Below are positions 7,739-17,437 of a stretch of 64,000 bases of DNA, in pieces. Under the pieces are notes generated by a model that did not search any database, was not told where the DNA came from, and saw only the letters and a list, made by a program, of their open reading frames with translations. Numbering within the stretch: position 1 is the stretch's first letter; every line of letters begins with the position of its first letter. The stretch comes from Paraburkholderia polaris. Lineage in GTDB: Bacteria > Pseudomonadota > Gammaproteobacteria > Burkholderiales > Burkholderiaceae. The translations under genes were made by a program, and so were the position numbers. The stretch is taken from assembly GCF_012927345.1 (NCBI RefSeq), contig NZ_JABBGJ010000006.1, positions 124,001-188,000 of the forward strand, written 5' to 3'.

Positions 7739-9448
7739 ATGAAGGGAATGAGCAGCTGCGCCAGATTCAAAAAAAACCGGATGAGCCTCGGTATCGCGAT
7801 GGCTCTTGGATGCTGGGCTGCATCGGCGAGTGCCGTGCAGATCGGCTCGAACCCCGATCTGGCCATCAATTGGGACAACACAATCAGCTACAACCTGGGC
7901 ATGCGTGCGCAGGGCATCAATGACTCGATCGGCAACAACCCGCTCTATAGCGAATCGGATTACAAGTTCAAGCACGCCGGCGACATCGTCACCAACCGCG
8001 TGTCCGACCTGAGCGAATTCGATGCGGTCTATCAGGACAAGTTCGGCTTTCGCGTGAGCGCCTCGCTCTGGAAAGACTTCGCGTACGGCGGCGGCGTGAA
8101 CAACAACCCGGGCATGGCCTATCCCGGTGTGCCTTACTCGAGCCTGAATTCGTACACCGGCAATCACTACGGCAGCTACACGGAACGCTATTACCAACAA
8201 GGCGCGGATCTGCTGGACGCGTTCGTGTTCGACAAGTTCGAAATCAACGGGCAGCCGGCTGTGATCAAGGTCGGCCGCCTTACCGAATACTGGGGCAATG
8301 CGCTGATCTTCGGCAACGAAGGCATCAACTATGGCCAAGGCGCTTCGAACAGCATCGAGGGCGCCGCCTCACCTGGCACGCAGGCAAAGGAACTGGCCAT
8401 TCCGCGCGCCCAGGTGCTGTTCTCGACTCAGATCACGCCGACGGTCTCACTGGCCGCGCAATATTTCGCCGAATACGCGCCGACCCGTTTGCCTGAAGGC
8501 GGCACCTATCTCGGCACGGTCGGCTTCGGGTTCCAGGGGCCGAACCTGCTGGAGGGCTCGGTGCCACGCGGCAGCGACTTCATGCCGAACAACGGTTTTC
8601 ATAACGACTACGGCGCCAAAGCCACGTGGGCGCCGGAATGGTTGGGCGGCACGTTCGGCTTCTATTACCGTAGCTTGACGGAAACGCAGCCGTGGGTACT
8701 GCTCGGGGAGAACCCGGTGACCGGTGCGACCAACTATCACCTGTCATATGGCTCGAACGTGAAGCTATACGGCATGAGCCTCGACAAACAGATCGGCGAC
8801 CTCAGCACGGGGTTCGAAGTGTCGTACCGGCATAACACGGCGTTGAACAGCGGTACCGGCCCGTTGCCTGGCGATCTGAGCGGCCAGCAAGGCGCACGCG
8901 GCGACGTTGTCAATGTGATCGCTAATGCGCTGGCGGGTTTGGCGCGCACGCCGTTCTGGAACACCGGCAGCGCGCTGGCGGAAATCGCGTTCACGCAGAA
9001 GGTCAAGACGACCAGCGACGGCGCGCTCTATAACGGCGTCGGCAACCTGGCGCAATGTCCGAGCGGCAGCAAGTGGGCCGGTTGCTCGACCAACAACTCG
9101 GTGGCGCTCGCGGTGCAGTTCGATCCTCAGTGGCTGCAGGTGTTCCCGGGCATCGACCTCGACGCGCCGATGTTCATGCAGTACGGCCTGTGGGGCAACA
9201 CGCCGACTCTGGGCGGCACCAATCAGGGTTCGATGATCTACACCTTCGGCCTGCATGCGTTGATTCAGAACAAATACAACGTCACGTTGCAATACAACGG
9301 CTATCACTCGCACGCCGGCGGCCAGACCAATTTCGGCACGGCCAACGGATTACCGAGCGGCGGCCCGTCGTATTACGCAACGGGTAATGGTCCGGTTTTC
9401 TACAACGACAAAAATTGGGTTTCGCTTACGTTTTCTTCTTCATTCTGA
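7739..9448 (+). CDS. DUF1302 outer-membrane-type protein
   Basis: This is a 569-residue protein with a signal peptide (basic start, hydrophobic core, ALGCWAASASA, cleavage near residue 34). After it comes INWDNTISYNLGMR, and the body alternates short polar and aromatic strands. It ends WVSLTFSSSF, a terminal Phe typical of outer-membrane beta-barrels. DUF1302 proteins are induced during growth on steroids, terpenes and other hydrophobic substrates and are usually paired with DUF1329. I infer a role in moving the substrate across or into the outer membrane. AAGGAGACAGG precedes the ATG. It heads an apparent operon running to 18225. The family and the export signal are seen; the transport role is inferred from context. 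Confidence 0.87.
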   Translation: MKGMSSCARFKKNRMSLGIAMALGCWAASASAVQIGSNPDLAINWDNTISYNLGMRAQGINDSIGNNPLYSESDYKFKHAGDIVTNRVSDLSEFDAVYQDKFGFRVSASLWKDFAYGGGVNNNPGMAYPGVPYSSLNSYTGNHYGSYTERYYQQGADLLDAFVFDKFEINGQPAVIKVGRLTEYWGNALIFGNEGINYGQGASNSIEGAASPGTQAKELAIPRAQVLFSTQITPTVSLAAQYFAEYAPTRLPEGGTYLGTVGFGFQGPNLLEGSVPRGSDFMPNNGFHNDYGAKATWAPEWLGGTFGFYYRSLTETQPWVLLGENPVTGATNYHLSYGSNVKLYGMSLDKQIGDLSTGFEVSYRHNTALNSGTGPLPGDLSGQQGARGDVVNVIANALAGLARTPFWNTGSALAEIAFTQKVKTTSDGALYNGVGNLAQCPSGSKWAGCSTNNSVALAVQFDPQWLQVFPGIDLDAPMFMQYGLWGNTPTLGGTNQGSMIYTFGLHALIQNKYNVTLQYNGYHSHAGGQTNFGTANGLPSGGPSYYATGNGPVFYNDKNWVSLTFSSSF

Positions 9449-9557
9449 CGGGCGCCGGTGCCGCCCGCTTTCTGTCACGGACGCCGTTACGAGCGCCGGA
9501 TAAGAAAAACTGTCGCGCACCGGCTGGGTTTTTCTGACACATATTCTGGAGACAAGC

Positions 9558-10922
9558 ATGAAACTCTCAATGGTACTGGCAACGATGGCGACGGCAGTCG
9601 CCGCCAGTGGGCCTGTGCTCGCGGCGGTCAGCCCCGACGAAGCCAAAGAACTGGGCGGCAAGCTCACCGAATTCGGCGCACTGAAAGCCGCCAACGCGGA
9701 CGGTTCGATCCCTGCCTACACAGGCGGCGTGAAGGATCTGACCATCCCCGCCGACTTCAAGCCCGGCAGCGGCCGCTATCCCGACCCGTTCAAGGATGAC
9801 AAGCCGATCGAGTCGATCACGAAGGCCAATCAGGCCAAGTACGCCGACGTACTGACGCCGGGCACCAAGGCGCTGCTCGACCGCTTCCCCGATTTTCGCG
9901 TCGACGTCTACAAGACACGCCGCACGATGACGTATCCGGACTGGGTGCTCAAGAACACAGTAAGCTGCGCGACCACGGCGAAGCTGGTCGGCAAGATCAA
10001 GGGCGATGGCGTTGAAGGCGCATTTGGCTGCATCCCGTTCCCGATTCCGAAAGACGGCTACGAGGTGATGTGGAATCAGAACATGCGCTACCAGGGCGTG
10101 CGCACCGACTTCCACTTCCGTACCATCTTTGTCGACCAAGCTGGTCACAAGACCTTGATGGGCGACCAGGAATCGAAGTTCATCTACCCGTACTACGACC
10201 GCAACGCGACGAAGCTGACCGACCCGTTCTTCCGCCTGACCTACACCAACTTCTTCGGTCCGTCCTCGCAGGTCGGCCAGTTGTATCTGGCGAAATACAG
10301 CATCAACGACGGCGAGCAGGACGACACCACGTGGATCTACATGCCAGGTCAGCGGCGCGTGCGGGTCGCGCCGGAATTGAAGTACGACACGCCGATGGCG
10401 GGCATTGGCGGCACGCTGATATTCGACGAAATCGGCGGGTTCCAGGGACGCATGGACCGCTTCGATTTCAAGCTGGCGGGCGAGAAAGAAATCCTCGTGC
10501 CGTACAACAACTATCGCGCCTATCAGGCAACGAATCTGGTCGGCGATAAGTTCGCGAACCCGGACGTCGTGCGTTGGGAAAAGCACCGTGTCTGGGAAGT
10601 CGAGGCGACCCTCAAACCGGGCCAGCGTTTCATCTACAGCCGCCGCACGTATTACATCGACGAAGACACCTGGCTGATCGTGGCGTATGACGCGTACGAC
10701 CAGAGCAATGCGCTCTATCGCACCGCCTATACGCTGGACATCGTTCCTTACGACAAGCCGCGCGTCGGCCAGCCGATCCAGGTGGTCTACGACCTGACCA
10801 AGGGCAACTACGCGGTGATCGCGGACCAGGGCGATCCGGCCACCCACATGATCCCGCACGACGAACTGCCGAACCAGGCGTATTACACGCCGGCAGCGCT
10901 GCAAAGCGCAGGCGTGCGCTGA
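9558..10922 (+). CDS. DUF1329 periplasmic/outer-membrane lipid-handling protein
   Basis: The protein has 454 residues and a clear signal peptide cut near residue 22 (GPVLAAVSP). After it comes ELGGKLTEFGALKAANADG, typical for DUF1329, with the later YLAKYSINDGEQDDTTWIYM and IYSRRTYYIDEDTW segments. The family is structurally close to LolA/LolB-like lipoprotein folds and travels with DUF1302. GGAGACAAGC precedes the ATG. It follows the DUF1302 gene by 109 bases and is followed by a strong hairpin at 10928. A role as a periplasmic shuttle for a hydrophobic substrate or lipid is an inference from neighbours. No lipobox cysteine is present, so it should be soluble in the periplasm. Confidence 0.87.
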   Translation: MKLSMVLATMATAVAASGPVLAAVSPDEAKELGGKLTEFGALKAANADGSIPAYTGGVKDLTIPADFKPGSGRYPDPFKDDKPIESITKANQAKYADVLTPGTKALLDRFPDFRVDVYKTRRTMTYPDWVLKNTVSCATTAKLVGKIKGDGVEGAFGCIPFPIPKDGYEVMWNQNMRYQGVRTDFHFRTIFVDQAGHKTLMGDQESKFIYPYYDRNATKLTDPFFRLTYTNFFGPSSQVGQLYLAKYSINDGEQDDTTWIYMPGQRRVRVAPELKYDTPMAGIGGTLIFDEIGGFQGRMDRFDFKLAGEKEILVPYNNYRAYQATNLVGDKFANPDVVRWEKHRVWEVEATLKPGQRFIYSRRTYYIDEDTWLIVAYDAYDQSNALYRTAYTLDIVPYDKPRVGQPIQVVYDLTKGNYAVIADQGDPATHMIPHDELPNQAYYTPAALQSAGVR

Positions 10923-10927
10923 ACGGC

Positions 10928-10972
10928 GTGCGCGCTCGCCGGATCTTTTTCTCGATCCCGGCGAGCGCGCAC
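10928..10972 (+). terminator. Strong intra-operon hairpin
   Basis: The arms at 10928-10942 and 10958-10972 pair over 15 bases without mismatch (GTGCGCGCTCGCCGG with its complement). Further pairing of ATC/GAT within the loop is possible after one bulged base. There is no T-run behind the 3' arm. It could be a partial terminator or a 3'-end stabiliser between the DUF1329 and Ycf48-like genes. Confidence 0.5.
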
Positions 10973-11010
10973 CGCGTCACTTGTCAATCTGTGTCTGCGG
11001 AGACTTACCC

Positions 11011-12117
11011 ATGACCTTCCGGTCTGTGCATTGCATGACGGCCATCGTGGCGGCACTCGCGTGCGTCCCGGTGCTGGGTGCTGCCACCAGTGTCGAGCCG
11101 GCCGCGGGCCGCCTAAAGGCGTTCGTCGACCCGCTGGACGCGCCTGCCGAAACCGCTGTCTCGCCGGGTACCCGTCCGATGACCGCGGTAGCAAGCGCAG
11201 GCAGTCGCCTTGTCGGCGTTGGCCAGCGCGGTGTGATCGTCGTATCCGACGACCACGGGCATAGCTGGCGCCAGGTCCCGAGTCCGGTTCAGAGCGACCT
11301 GACGGCAGTGGCCTTCCCCACCCCTTCCGAAGGCTGGGCCGTCGGCCACGACGGTGTGATTCTGCACACGTCGAACGGCGGCATGAACTGGTCCAAACAA
11401 CTCGACGGACGCATCTCCAACGAGCGCTTCGTCGCCTATTACCGCTCGGCCGCGGCGCGCGGCGACACGAGCGCCGCGCCTTATCAGAAGCAGGAAGAGA
11501 ACAACGCCAAGGGGGGTGCGTCGCTGCCTTACCTCGATGTCTGGTTCGACAATGCCGAGCACGGCTACGCGGTCGGTTCGTTCGGTTCGTTCGCCGTGAC
11601 AAACGACGGCGGCAGAACCTGGCAGCCCGGCCTCGAGCACGTCGACAACCCGGACTTCCTGAACCTGAACGCGATTCGCGGTATCGGCGGCGAGGTGTAT
11701 ATCGCCGGTGAACGCGGCACGGTGTTCCGGCTCGATCGCGCGAGCGGCCAGTTCAAGCGTCTGCAAACGGGCTACGCCGGCAGCTTCTTCGGCATCGTCG
11801 GCAATGAAAAGCGGCTGTTCGCATTCGGTTTGCGCGGCACCGTCTATCAAAGCGCCGATCAGGGTGCAACCTGGCAGAAGGCCGACACCGGCACCGATTC
11901 GACGCTGAATGGCGCCACCGTGCTCGGTGATGGCCGCATCGTGATTTGCGGCAGCCGCGCGATGCTGTTGGTTGCCGATCCGGTCAGCGGCGCATTCCAG
12001 CGGGTCTCCACCGATACGCCGATGCTGTTCGCCGGCATCGCCGCGGACGGCGCGGATCGCGTCGCGCTCGGCGGTTCGAGCGGCATGAGTATCGAGGCGA
12101 TCGGCGCGCGGCGCTGA
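11011..12117 (+). CDS. Ycf48/BNR-repeat periplasmic protein
   Basis: I start at ATG 11011, with GGAGAC eight bases upstream, rather than the frame-open start at 10981. The product is 368 residues with a signal peptide ending near VPVLGAA. The body is a chain of BNR/beta-propeller blades of the form VVSDDHGHSWRQV, ILHTSNGGMNWSK, AVTNDGGRTWQP and YQSADQGATWQK. The family resembles the photosystem II assembly factor Ycf48. In proteobacteria it occurs next to DUF1302, DUF1329 and RND genes and probably scaffolds the envelope transport system. The following RND gene starts about 100 bases later. The partner assignment is inferred from gene order; the fold and export signal are visible. Confidence 0.8.
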   Translation: MTFRSVHCMTAIVAALACVPVLGAATSVEPAAGRLKAFVDPLDAPAETAVSPGTRPMTAVASAGSRLVGVGQRGVIVVSDDHGHSWRQVPSPVQSDLTAVAFPTPSEGWAVGHDGVILHTSNGGMNWSKQLDGRISNERFVAYYRSAAARGDTSAAPYQKQEENNAKGGASLPYLDVWFDNAEHGYAVGSFGSFAVTNDGGRTWQPGLEHVDNPDFLNLNAIRGIGGEVYIAGERGTVFRLDRASGQFKRLQTGYAGSFFGIVGNEKRLFAFGLRGTVYQSADQGATWQKADTGTDSTLNGATVLGDGRIVICGSRAMLLVADPVSGAFQRVSTDTPMLFAGIAADGADRVALGGSSGMSIEAIGARR

Positions 12118-12214
12118 GCCGGACAGACTCAATCAGCACCATCAGCGCGGTAAGTGCAGTAAGTGCAGCAGGCGCGAGAGCCGCCATTGAATCGCATCAC
12201 TAGAGGTGTTCAAC

Positions 12215-14719
12215 ATGGATAACCCCCACGATCAGTCCGCGGCGAAGGATCAACCGCAACCGGCGCAGCCTTTCGACCGCCGTTCCGGCGGTCCGGTCGA
12301 GCGGCTGATTTTCAATCATCGCGCGCTCATCGTGATCGTCTGCGTGTTCCTGACGGCGCTGTTCGGCGCCCGCGCCACGCGTCTGGAAGTCAACGCGAAC
12401 TTCCTGAACATGATTCCGCAGTCGCACCCGTTCGTGCGCAACTATCTCGACAACGCCGCGTCATTGCGTGCGCTCGGCAACTCGCTGCGGATTTCGGTGG
12501 AGAACACCAACGGCTCGATCTACGACGCCGACTATCTGCGCACGCTGGAGAAGATCAACGACAAAGTCTTTCTGATGCACGGCGTGGACCGCGCGTACAT
12601 GAAGTCGTTGTGGACGCCGTCGGTGCGCTGGACCGAAATCACCGAGGACGGCTTTCGCGGCGGCCCCGTGATGCCGGAAGCCTATGACGGCTCCGTCAAA
12701 AGCCTCGACGAATTGCGCCGCAATGTGGCGCGCGCCGGCATCGGCGGCTCGGTGGTCGCGAACAACGAGCGGTCGAGCGTGGTGTTCGTGCCGCTGCTCG
12801 ACAAAGATCCCGCCACCGGCGCGCCGCTGAACTATCGCGAACTCTCGAATGATCTGGAAAAGCAGATCCGCTCGCTTGAAACCGGCAACGTCAAGATTCA
12901 CATCGTCGGCTTTGCGAAGCTGGCGGGCGATCTGATCAACGGCCTTGACGGCGTGCTGATCTACTTCGGCATCTCTGCTTTGATCGCGGCGTTCGCGCTC
13001 TACGCGTACACCCGCTGCATGCGCAGCACAGGGCTGGTGGTGCTCTGCTCGGCTGCCGCAGTGATCTGGCAACTCGGCATCGTCCAATGGCTGGGCTTTT
13101 CGATCGACCCGTACTCAATCCTCGTGCCGTTTCTTGTCTTCGCCATCGGTGTCTCCCACGGCGCGCAGAAAATGAACGGCATTACCCGCGACGTCGCACG
13201 CGGCGTGCATCGCTATGCGGCCGCCCGCCATACGTTCCGGCGCCTGTTCCTCGCCGGCCTGACCGCCCTCCTCGCCGACGTGGTCGGCTTCGCGGTGCTG
13301 ATGATCATCGACGTGCCCGTGATCCGGAATCTCGCGCTCGCTGCCAGCATCGGTGTGGGCGTCTTGATCTTCACCAACCTCGTGCTGCTGCCGGTGCTGC
13401 TGTCGTACACGGGTGTCAGCAAATCGGCGGTGCGCCGGGCACGCCTGAGCGCCGATCCGCATGCAAAGCGCGGTTTCGTGGTGCGCAGCTATCAGGCCTT
13501 CGACCGCTTTTCCACCCGCCGCTGGGCGATCGGCGCGCTGGTCGGCGCGCTGCTGCTGTTTATCGGCGGCTTTGCGATCAGCACGCATCTGCAGGTGGGC
13601 GACCTCGATTCCGGCGCCCCCGAACTGAAGGCGAACTCGCGCTATAACCGCGACAACGCGTTCATCAACCAGCACTACAACTTGTCGAGCGACGTCTTCG
13701 CGGTGATCGTCAAGACGCCGGCGGGCGGCGTGGAGAGCTTCCCGACGCTCACCGAAATGGACCGTCTCGAAGCGAAGCTGCGCGAGACCGAAGGCGTGCG
13801 CGGCACGGTGTCCGCGTCGAGCGTGGTGCGGCAGTACACGGCCGGCAACTTCGAAGGCTCGCCCAAGTGGTTGACGGTGAACCGCGACCCGTTCGTCTCC
13901 GGCGACGCGTTTTCAAACGTGGTGGTGGCCATGCCCGAACTGACCAACGCCGACCGCACGGTCGCCCCGCTGCTGGTCTTCCTGAGCGACCACAAGGCCG
14001 AGACACTGACGCGCGTGGTGAACGTGGTGAACGATTTCGCCGCGGCGCACGACACGCCCGAGCGGCATTTCCTGCTTGCCGCCGGTTCAGCCGGCATCGA
14101 CGCGGCGACCAATATCGTTGTCGAGCAGGCCAATCGCGAGATGCTGCTGCTGGTCTACGCGTCGGTGGCGATCCTCTGCTTCATCACCTTCCGTACGTGG
14201 CGCGCCGTCGTTGTCGCGCTGATTCCGCTGATGCTCACCTCGGTGTTGTGCGAAGCGCTGATGGTGTTGCTCGGCATCGGCGTGAAGGTCGCCACGCTGC
14301 CGGTGATCGCACTCGGCGTCGGGATCGGCGTCGACTACGCGCTGTATCTGCTCTCCGTACAACTCGCGCGGCAACGCGCCGGCGCCACCCTGCGCGAGGC
14401 CTATCGCGACGCCCTGATGTTCACCGGCAAGGTGGTGATGCTGGTCGGCTTCACGCTCGCGGGCGGCGTCGTCACGTGGGTCTGGTCGCCGATCAAATTC
14501 CAGGCCGACATGGGCATCCTGCTCACCTTCATGTTCCTGTGGAACATGGTCGGCGCCCTCGTGCTGATTCCGGCGCTCTCCTATTTCCTGCTGCGGCCGA
14601 AAGCCGAGCGCCTGCGCGGCGGCTCCGGCAGCGAGCCTGCCGAGGCTAGCCAAACCGTGACCGCCGCCTCGGCCACCCGCCTGCGCGCCGCTGCGCCGGT
14701 GGCCCGCCAGGCCTCCTGA
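12215..14719 (+). CDS. RND/MMPL-family membrane transporter
   Basis: The start is ATG 12215, with AGAGG eight bases ahead; the product is 834 residues. One membrane segment lies at about 36-52, a periplasmic loop follows, and then a cluster of helices (GVLIYFGISALIAAFALYAY, FLVFAIGVSHGAQ). A second loop and a second helix cluster repeat the pattern, with VIALGVGIGVDYALYLL near residue 700. This is the two-fold sterol-sensing-like arrangement of MMPL/HpnN exporters. It is driven by the proton gradient. In DUF1302/DUF1329/Ycf48 clusters it is taken to move hydrophobic molecules between inner and outer membranes. The direction of transport is not evident from sequence. The C-terminal 30 residues are Ala/Ser-rich and probably disordered. 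Confidence 0.86.
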   Translation: MDNPHDQSAAKDQPQPAQPFDRRSGGPVERLIFNHRALIVIVCVFLTALFGARATRLEVNANFLNMIPQSHPFVRNYLDNAASLRALGNSLRISVENTNGSIYDADYLRTLEKINDKVFLMHGVDRAYMKSLWTPSVRWTEITEDGFRGGPVMPEAYDGSVKSLDELRRNVARAGIGGSVVANNERSSVVFVPLLDKDPATGAPLNYRELSNDLEKQIRSLETGNVKIHIVGFAKLAGDLINGLDGVLIYFGISALIAAFALYAYTRCMRSTGLVVLCSAAAVIWQLGIVQWLGFSIDPYSILVPFLVFAIGVSHGAQKMNGITRDVARGVHRYAAARHTFRRLFLAGLTALLADVVGFAVLMIIDVPVIRNLALAASIGVGVLIFTNLVLLPVLLSYTGVSKSAVRRARLSADPHAKRGFVVRSYQAFDRFSTRRWAIGALVGALLLFIGGFAISTHLQVGDLDSGAPELKANSRYNRDNAFINQHYNLSSDVFAVIVKTPAGGVESFPTLTEMDRLEAKLRETEGVRGTVSASSVVRQYTAGNFEGSPKWLTVNRDPFVSGDAFSNVVVAMPELTNADRTVAPLLVFLSDHKAETLTRVVNVVNDFAAAHDTPERHFLLAAGSAGIDAATNIVVEQANREMLLLVYASVAILCFITFRTWRAVVVALIPLMLTSVLCEALMVLLGIGVKVATLPVIALGVGIGVDYALYLLSVQLARQRAGATLREAYRDALMFTGKVVMLVGFTLAGGVVTWVWSPIKFQADMGILLTFMFLWNMVGALVLIPALSYFLLRPKAERLRGGSGSEPAEASQTVTAASATRLRAAAPVARQAS

Positions 14720-14757
14720 CACGCCGTTCATCCAACACTTTTTGGAGATTCACCGAT

Positions 14758-15735
14758 ATGTTCGATCTACTGATGACCGCCGACATGATGGTTCCGGACC
14801 CGGACGGGATGACCGAATTGCTGGTCAACAAGCTGGGGATTCACAAACACCCGAACTGGCGCCAGGCGTTCGACAACCATCCGTACATCGCCCATTTTCT
14901 GCGCGTGCACAAGTCGCTGGCGGTGGCGCCGACGCGCGTCGAGCCGCAAGTGCATCTGGATCGTCCGAACCCCGGCGACCCGTCGTTCCATCATTTCCTG
15001 CAAAGCCTCGAAGCGTTTCAGGGCAAGCATCGGCCGATCCTCACGCACTCGATCGTGGTGGCCACGCATGGTCCGAAGTTCGAGCAGACCGTCGAGCGCC
15101 TGATGCGCCGCCGCCTGCCGTTCCGGATGGCGCAGCGCACCCCGGAAATGCCTTTCGACCGTTTGTGGGTCGGTGTGACCCCTGAGCGCCCCGAGTACGA
15201 ACCCTCCGTGGACGGCGGCCTGTGCATCGAGATCATGCCGATGGAGCCGCTGCAACTGCCGCCCGAAACCTTCGCGACGCCTGCGCCGCAGCCGCGCGAT
15301 CTGCAGCCGGGCCAACTGGTGCGTGTCACCGCACGCGGCTTTCTCGTGCGCGATCTCGACGACACCCTGCGCCGCTGTTCGGCGAATCTCGACTGGGAGC
15401 CGGTCGGCGCGGTGGAAACGCTGGTCGGCGAAGGCTACCGGCGCGCGCGAATGGGCTTCACGCTGCCCAACAGCGCGTCGCTCGACGTGCTCGAGGCGAC
15501 CCGCTGGGACGGCGAGGCCGGCCGCTATCTGAACAGCTGGGGGCCGGGCCCGTATTTCGTGCGGATCGCAGTGAACGGCCTGCAAGTCAAGGCCGAAGAA
15601 TTGAAGGCGCGCGGCATCGGTTTCGACTGGGTCGAATCGTCCGAAGCCGTGGGCGGCCGATCGCTGATTCGCATCCACCCCGCCGAGCTCGACGGCCAGC
15701 TGTTCGAGTTCGAAGAATTTCAGGCGCCCCGCTAA
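14758..15735 (+). CDS. Two-domain VOC (glyoxalase/extradiol) superfamily protein
   Basis: This is a 325-residue protein preceded by GGAGATTCACCGAT. The N-terminal half begins LLMTADMMVPDPDGMTELLVNKLG, a VOC-type beta-alpha-beta unit. The second half has VRDLDDTLRRCSANLDW, later YFVRIAVNGLQ and IHPAELDGQLFEFEEF, where the final Glu is placed like a VOC metal ligand. I cannot assign all metal ligands. VOC enzymes include ring-cleaving dioxygenases and CoA epimerases. It sits between the RND transporter and an enoyl-CoA hydratase gene on the same strand. A role in side-chain or ring degradation is likely but unspecified. Confidence 0.65.
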   Translation: MFDLLMTADMMVPDPDGMTELLVNKLGIHKHPNWRQAFDNHPYIAHFLRVHKSLAVAPTRVEPQVHLDRPNPGDPSFHHFLQSLEAFQGKHRPILTHSIVVATHGPKFEQTVERLMRRRLPFRMAQRTPEMPFDRLWVGVTPERPEYEPSVDGGLCIEIMPMEPLQLPPETFATPAPQPRDLQPGQLVRVTARGFLVRDLDDTLRRCSANLDWEPVGAVETLVGEGYRRARMGFTLPNSASLDVLEATRWDGEAGRYLNSWGPGPYFVRIAVNGLQVKAEELKARGIGFDWVESSEAVGGRSLIRIHPAELDGQLFEFEEFQAPR

Positions 15736-15765
15736 ATGCTGACTACCCACGAGGGGACCCCCATC

Positions 15766-16563
15766 ATGAATGGGCTGACGATCAACCCTACCGTGCGCAT
15801 CGAGCGCAGCGGCAAGACCGCGTGGATCGTGCTGAACCGGCCGGAGCAGATCAACGCGATCAACGACGACATTCGCCGGGGCGTGCCGCAGGCGCTGCAG
15901 CTCCTCGACACCGATCCCGACGTTCACGTGATCGTGCTGCGCGGTGAAGGTCCGCGCGGCTTCTGTGCGGGCGCCGACATCAAGGAAAAGCGCGGGCCCG
16001 AATCGTCGCTGCAAGTGCGGCGGCGCATGGAGCGCTCGCGCTGGATCGAGGCGCTCGATCAGGTCCAGAAGCCGGTTCTCGCCGCCTTGCACGGCTTCTG
16101 CATGGGCGGCGGGCTGGAGATCGCGCTCGCCTGCGATATCCGCTTCGCCTCGCCCGATACCGTGCTTGCGCTGCCGGAAACCGGCCTCGGCCTGATTCCG
16201 GGCGGCGGCGGCACGCAGCGTCTCGCGCGCGTGGTCGGCCATGGCCGTGCGCTCGACGTGCTCCTGACCGGCGACCGGATGAGCGCACAGCAAGCGAAGG
16301 AAATCGGCCTCGTCACGCGCATTTCGGCAACGCCCGAGAGTCTGATCGCCGAAGTGCAAACGCTAGCGGACCGGCTCGCCGCGAAATCGCCGGCGGCCAC
16401 GATCTACGTCAAGCAGGCGGCGCGCGCCGCGCTCGAACTCGATCTGCGCCGCGGCCTGGATCGCGAGCTCGATCTATTCGCGCTGCTCGCCCCGAGCGAC
16501 GACGTGAAAGAAGCCGCGCTGGCCTTCAAGGAAAAGCGCACCCCTGTTTTCACTGGAGATTGA
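15766..16563 (+). CDS. Enoyl-CoA hydratase/isomerase (crotonase) family
   Basis: I take ATG 15766, behind GAGGGGACC, rather than the earlier in-frame ATG at 15736. The protein is 265 residues, the normal crotonase size. The CoA oxyanion region reads FCAGADIKE, and the core is FCMGGGLEIALACDIRFA. The catalytic region ALPETGLGLIPGGGGTQRLAR has the Glu seen in true hydratases. The enzyme hydrates or isomerises an unsaturated acyl-CoA. The gene is in the plus-strand operon between the VOC and SDR genes, five bases before the SDR. The substrate is probably an acyl-CoA from the diterpenoid or another large alicyclic acid; that part is inference. Confidence 0.85.
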   Translation: MNGLTINPTVRIERSGKTAWIVLNRPEQINAINDDIRRGVPQALQLLDTDPDVHVIVLRGEGPRGFCAGADIKEKRGPESSLQVRRRMERSRWIEALDQVQKPVLAALHGFCMGGGLEIALACDIRFASPDTVLALPETGLGLIPGGGGTQRLARVVGHGRALDVLLTGDRMSAQQAKEIGLVTRISATPESLIAEVQTLADRLAAKSPAATIYVKQAARAALELDLRRGLDRELDLFALLAPSDDVKEAALAFKEKRTPVFTGD

Positions 16564-16567
16564 GCAG

Positions 16568-17437
16568 ATGACTAGCGGTATTGGCAGTTCTGGCGGTACC
16601 GGCACGACGCAAACGACGGCCGGCAAACTCGACGGCAAGGTTGCGATCGTCACCGGCGCGGGCGGCGGACTCGGCGCGGCCTGCGCCCGTGGCCTCGCGG
16701 CGCAAGGCGCGCGTGTCGCCGTGGTGGATATCGACGGCGATGCGGCGGCGGCGGTGGCCGCTTCGATCGGCGGACGGGCGCTGGGCCTGCGCACCGACGT
16801 CTCGTCCGAGGCCGAGGTCAAGGCGATGATCGCAGCGGTACTGGAGCGCTTTGGACGCATCGACATCCTGCACAACAATGCGGCCGTGCTCGACGCCGCG
16901 CAACGCAGCGGCGACCGCGATGTGTGCAACGTCGAAGTCGAAGCATGGGATCGCGCGATGGCGGTCAATCTGCGCGGCCCGATGTTGTGTTCGAAGCACG
17001 CGATTCCCGCGATGCTGAAGGTAGGCGGCGGTTCGATCATCCACGCGTCGTCCGGTTTTGGCGCGCAGGGCGATTTCACCTTGAGCGCGTATGCCGCTTC
17101 GAAAGCCGGCTTGACGATCCTGAGCAAGTCGATTGCCGCCCAATACGGCAAGCAAGGGATTCGCTCGAACACGATCCAGATCGGTCTCGTGGTCGCGGAG
17201 AACGGTGGCGCGCATCCGCTGCCCGACGACATCAAGGCGGTGATTCTCGACGGTCATCTGACGCCCTATCTCGGCGAACCGAAGCATGTGGCGGATGTCG
17301 TGTGCTTTCTCGCTTCGGACGAAGCCGCGTTCATCACCGGCGCGACCCTGCCCGTCGATGGCGGCTTCACGAGCCATGCGCCGACTCTGGCGCCGATGCG
17401 TGCGCTGTTCGCCGCGCGCGGTAGAGAAGCATATTGA
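16568..17437 (+). CDS. Short-chain dehydrogenase/reductase (classical SDR)
   Basis: This is a 289-residue protein with a 20-residue Gly/Ser/Thr-rich lead. The Rossmann motif is VTGAGGGLGAAC, followed by ILHNNAAV (the NNAG-like motif). The catalytic Ser is in HASSGFGAQG and YAASK carries the Tyr and Lys. The C-terminal LPVDGGFTSH is typical. GGAGATTGAGCAG stands before the ATG. It oxidises or reduces a hydroxyl/keto group with NAD(P). It overlaps the next gene by four bases, which suggests translational coupling. The substrate is not evident. Confidence 0.85.
   Translation: MTSGIGSSGGTGTTQTTAGKLDGKVAIVTGAGGGLGAACARGLAAQGARVAVVDIDGDAAAAVAASIGGRALGLRTDVSSEAEVKAMIAAVLERFGRIDILHNNAAVLDAAQRSGDRDVCNVEVEAWDRAMAVNLRGPMLCSKHAIPAMLKVGGGSIIHASSGFGAQGDFTLSAYAASKAGLTILSKSIAAQYGKQGIRSNTIQIGLVVAENGGAHPLPDDIKAVILDGHLTPYLGEPKHVADVVCFLASDEAAFITGATLPVDGGFTSHAPTLAPMRALFAARGREAY

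Noticed and set aside
12188..12212. TGAATC-N13-TGTTCA just before the RND transporter start
   Set aside because: The left arm matches only four of six bases, and the site overlaps the ribosome-binding region and start codon. The DUF1302 operon otherwise shows the other operator type.
14767..16359. 530-codon frame on the minus strand
   Set aside because: Antisense of the VOC and crotonase genes; no recognisable motif and poor start context.
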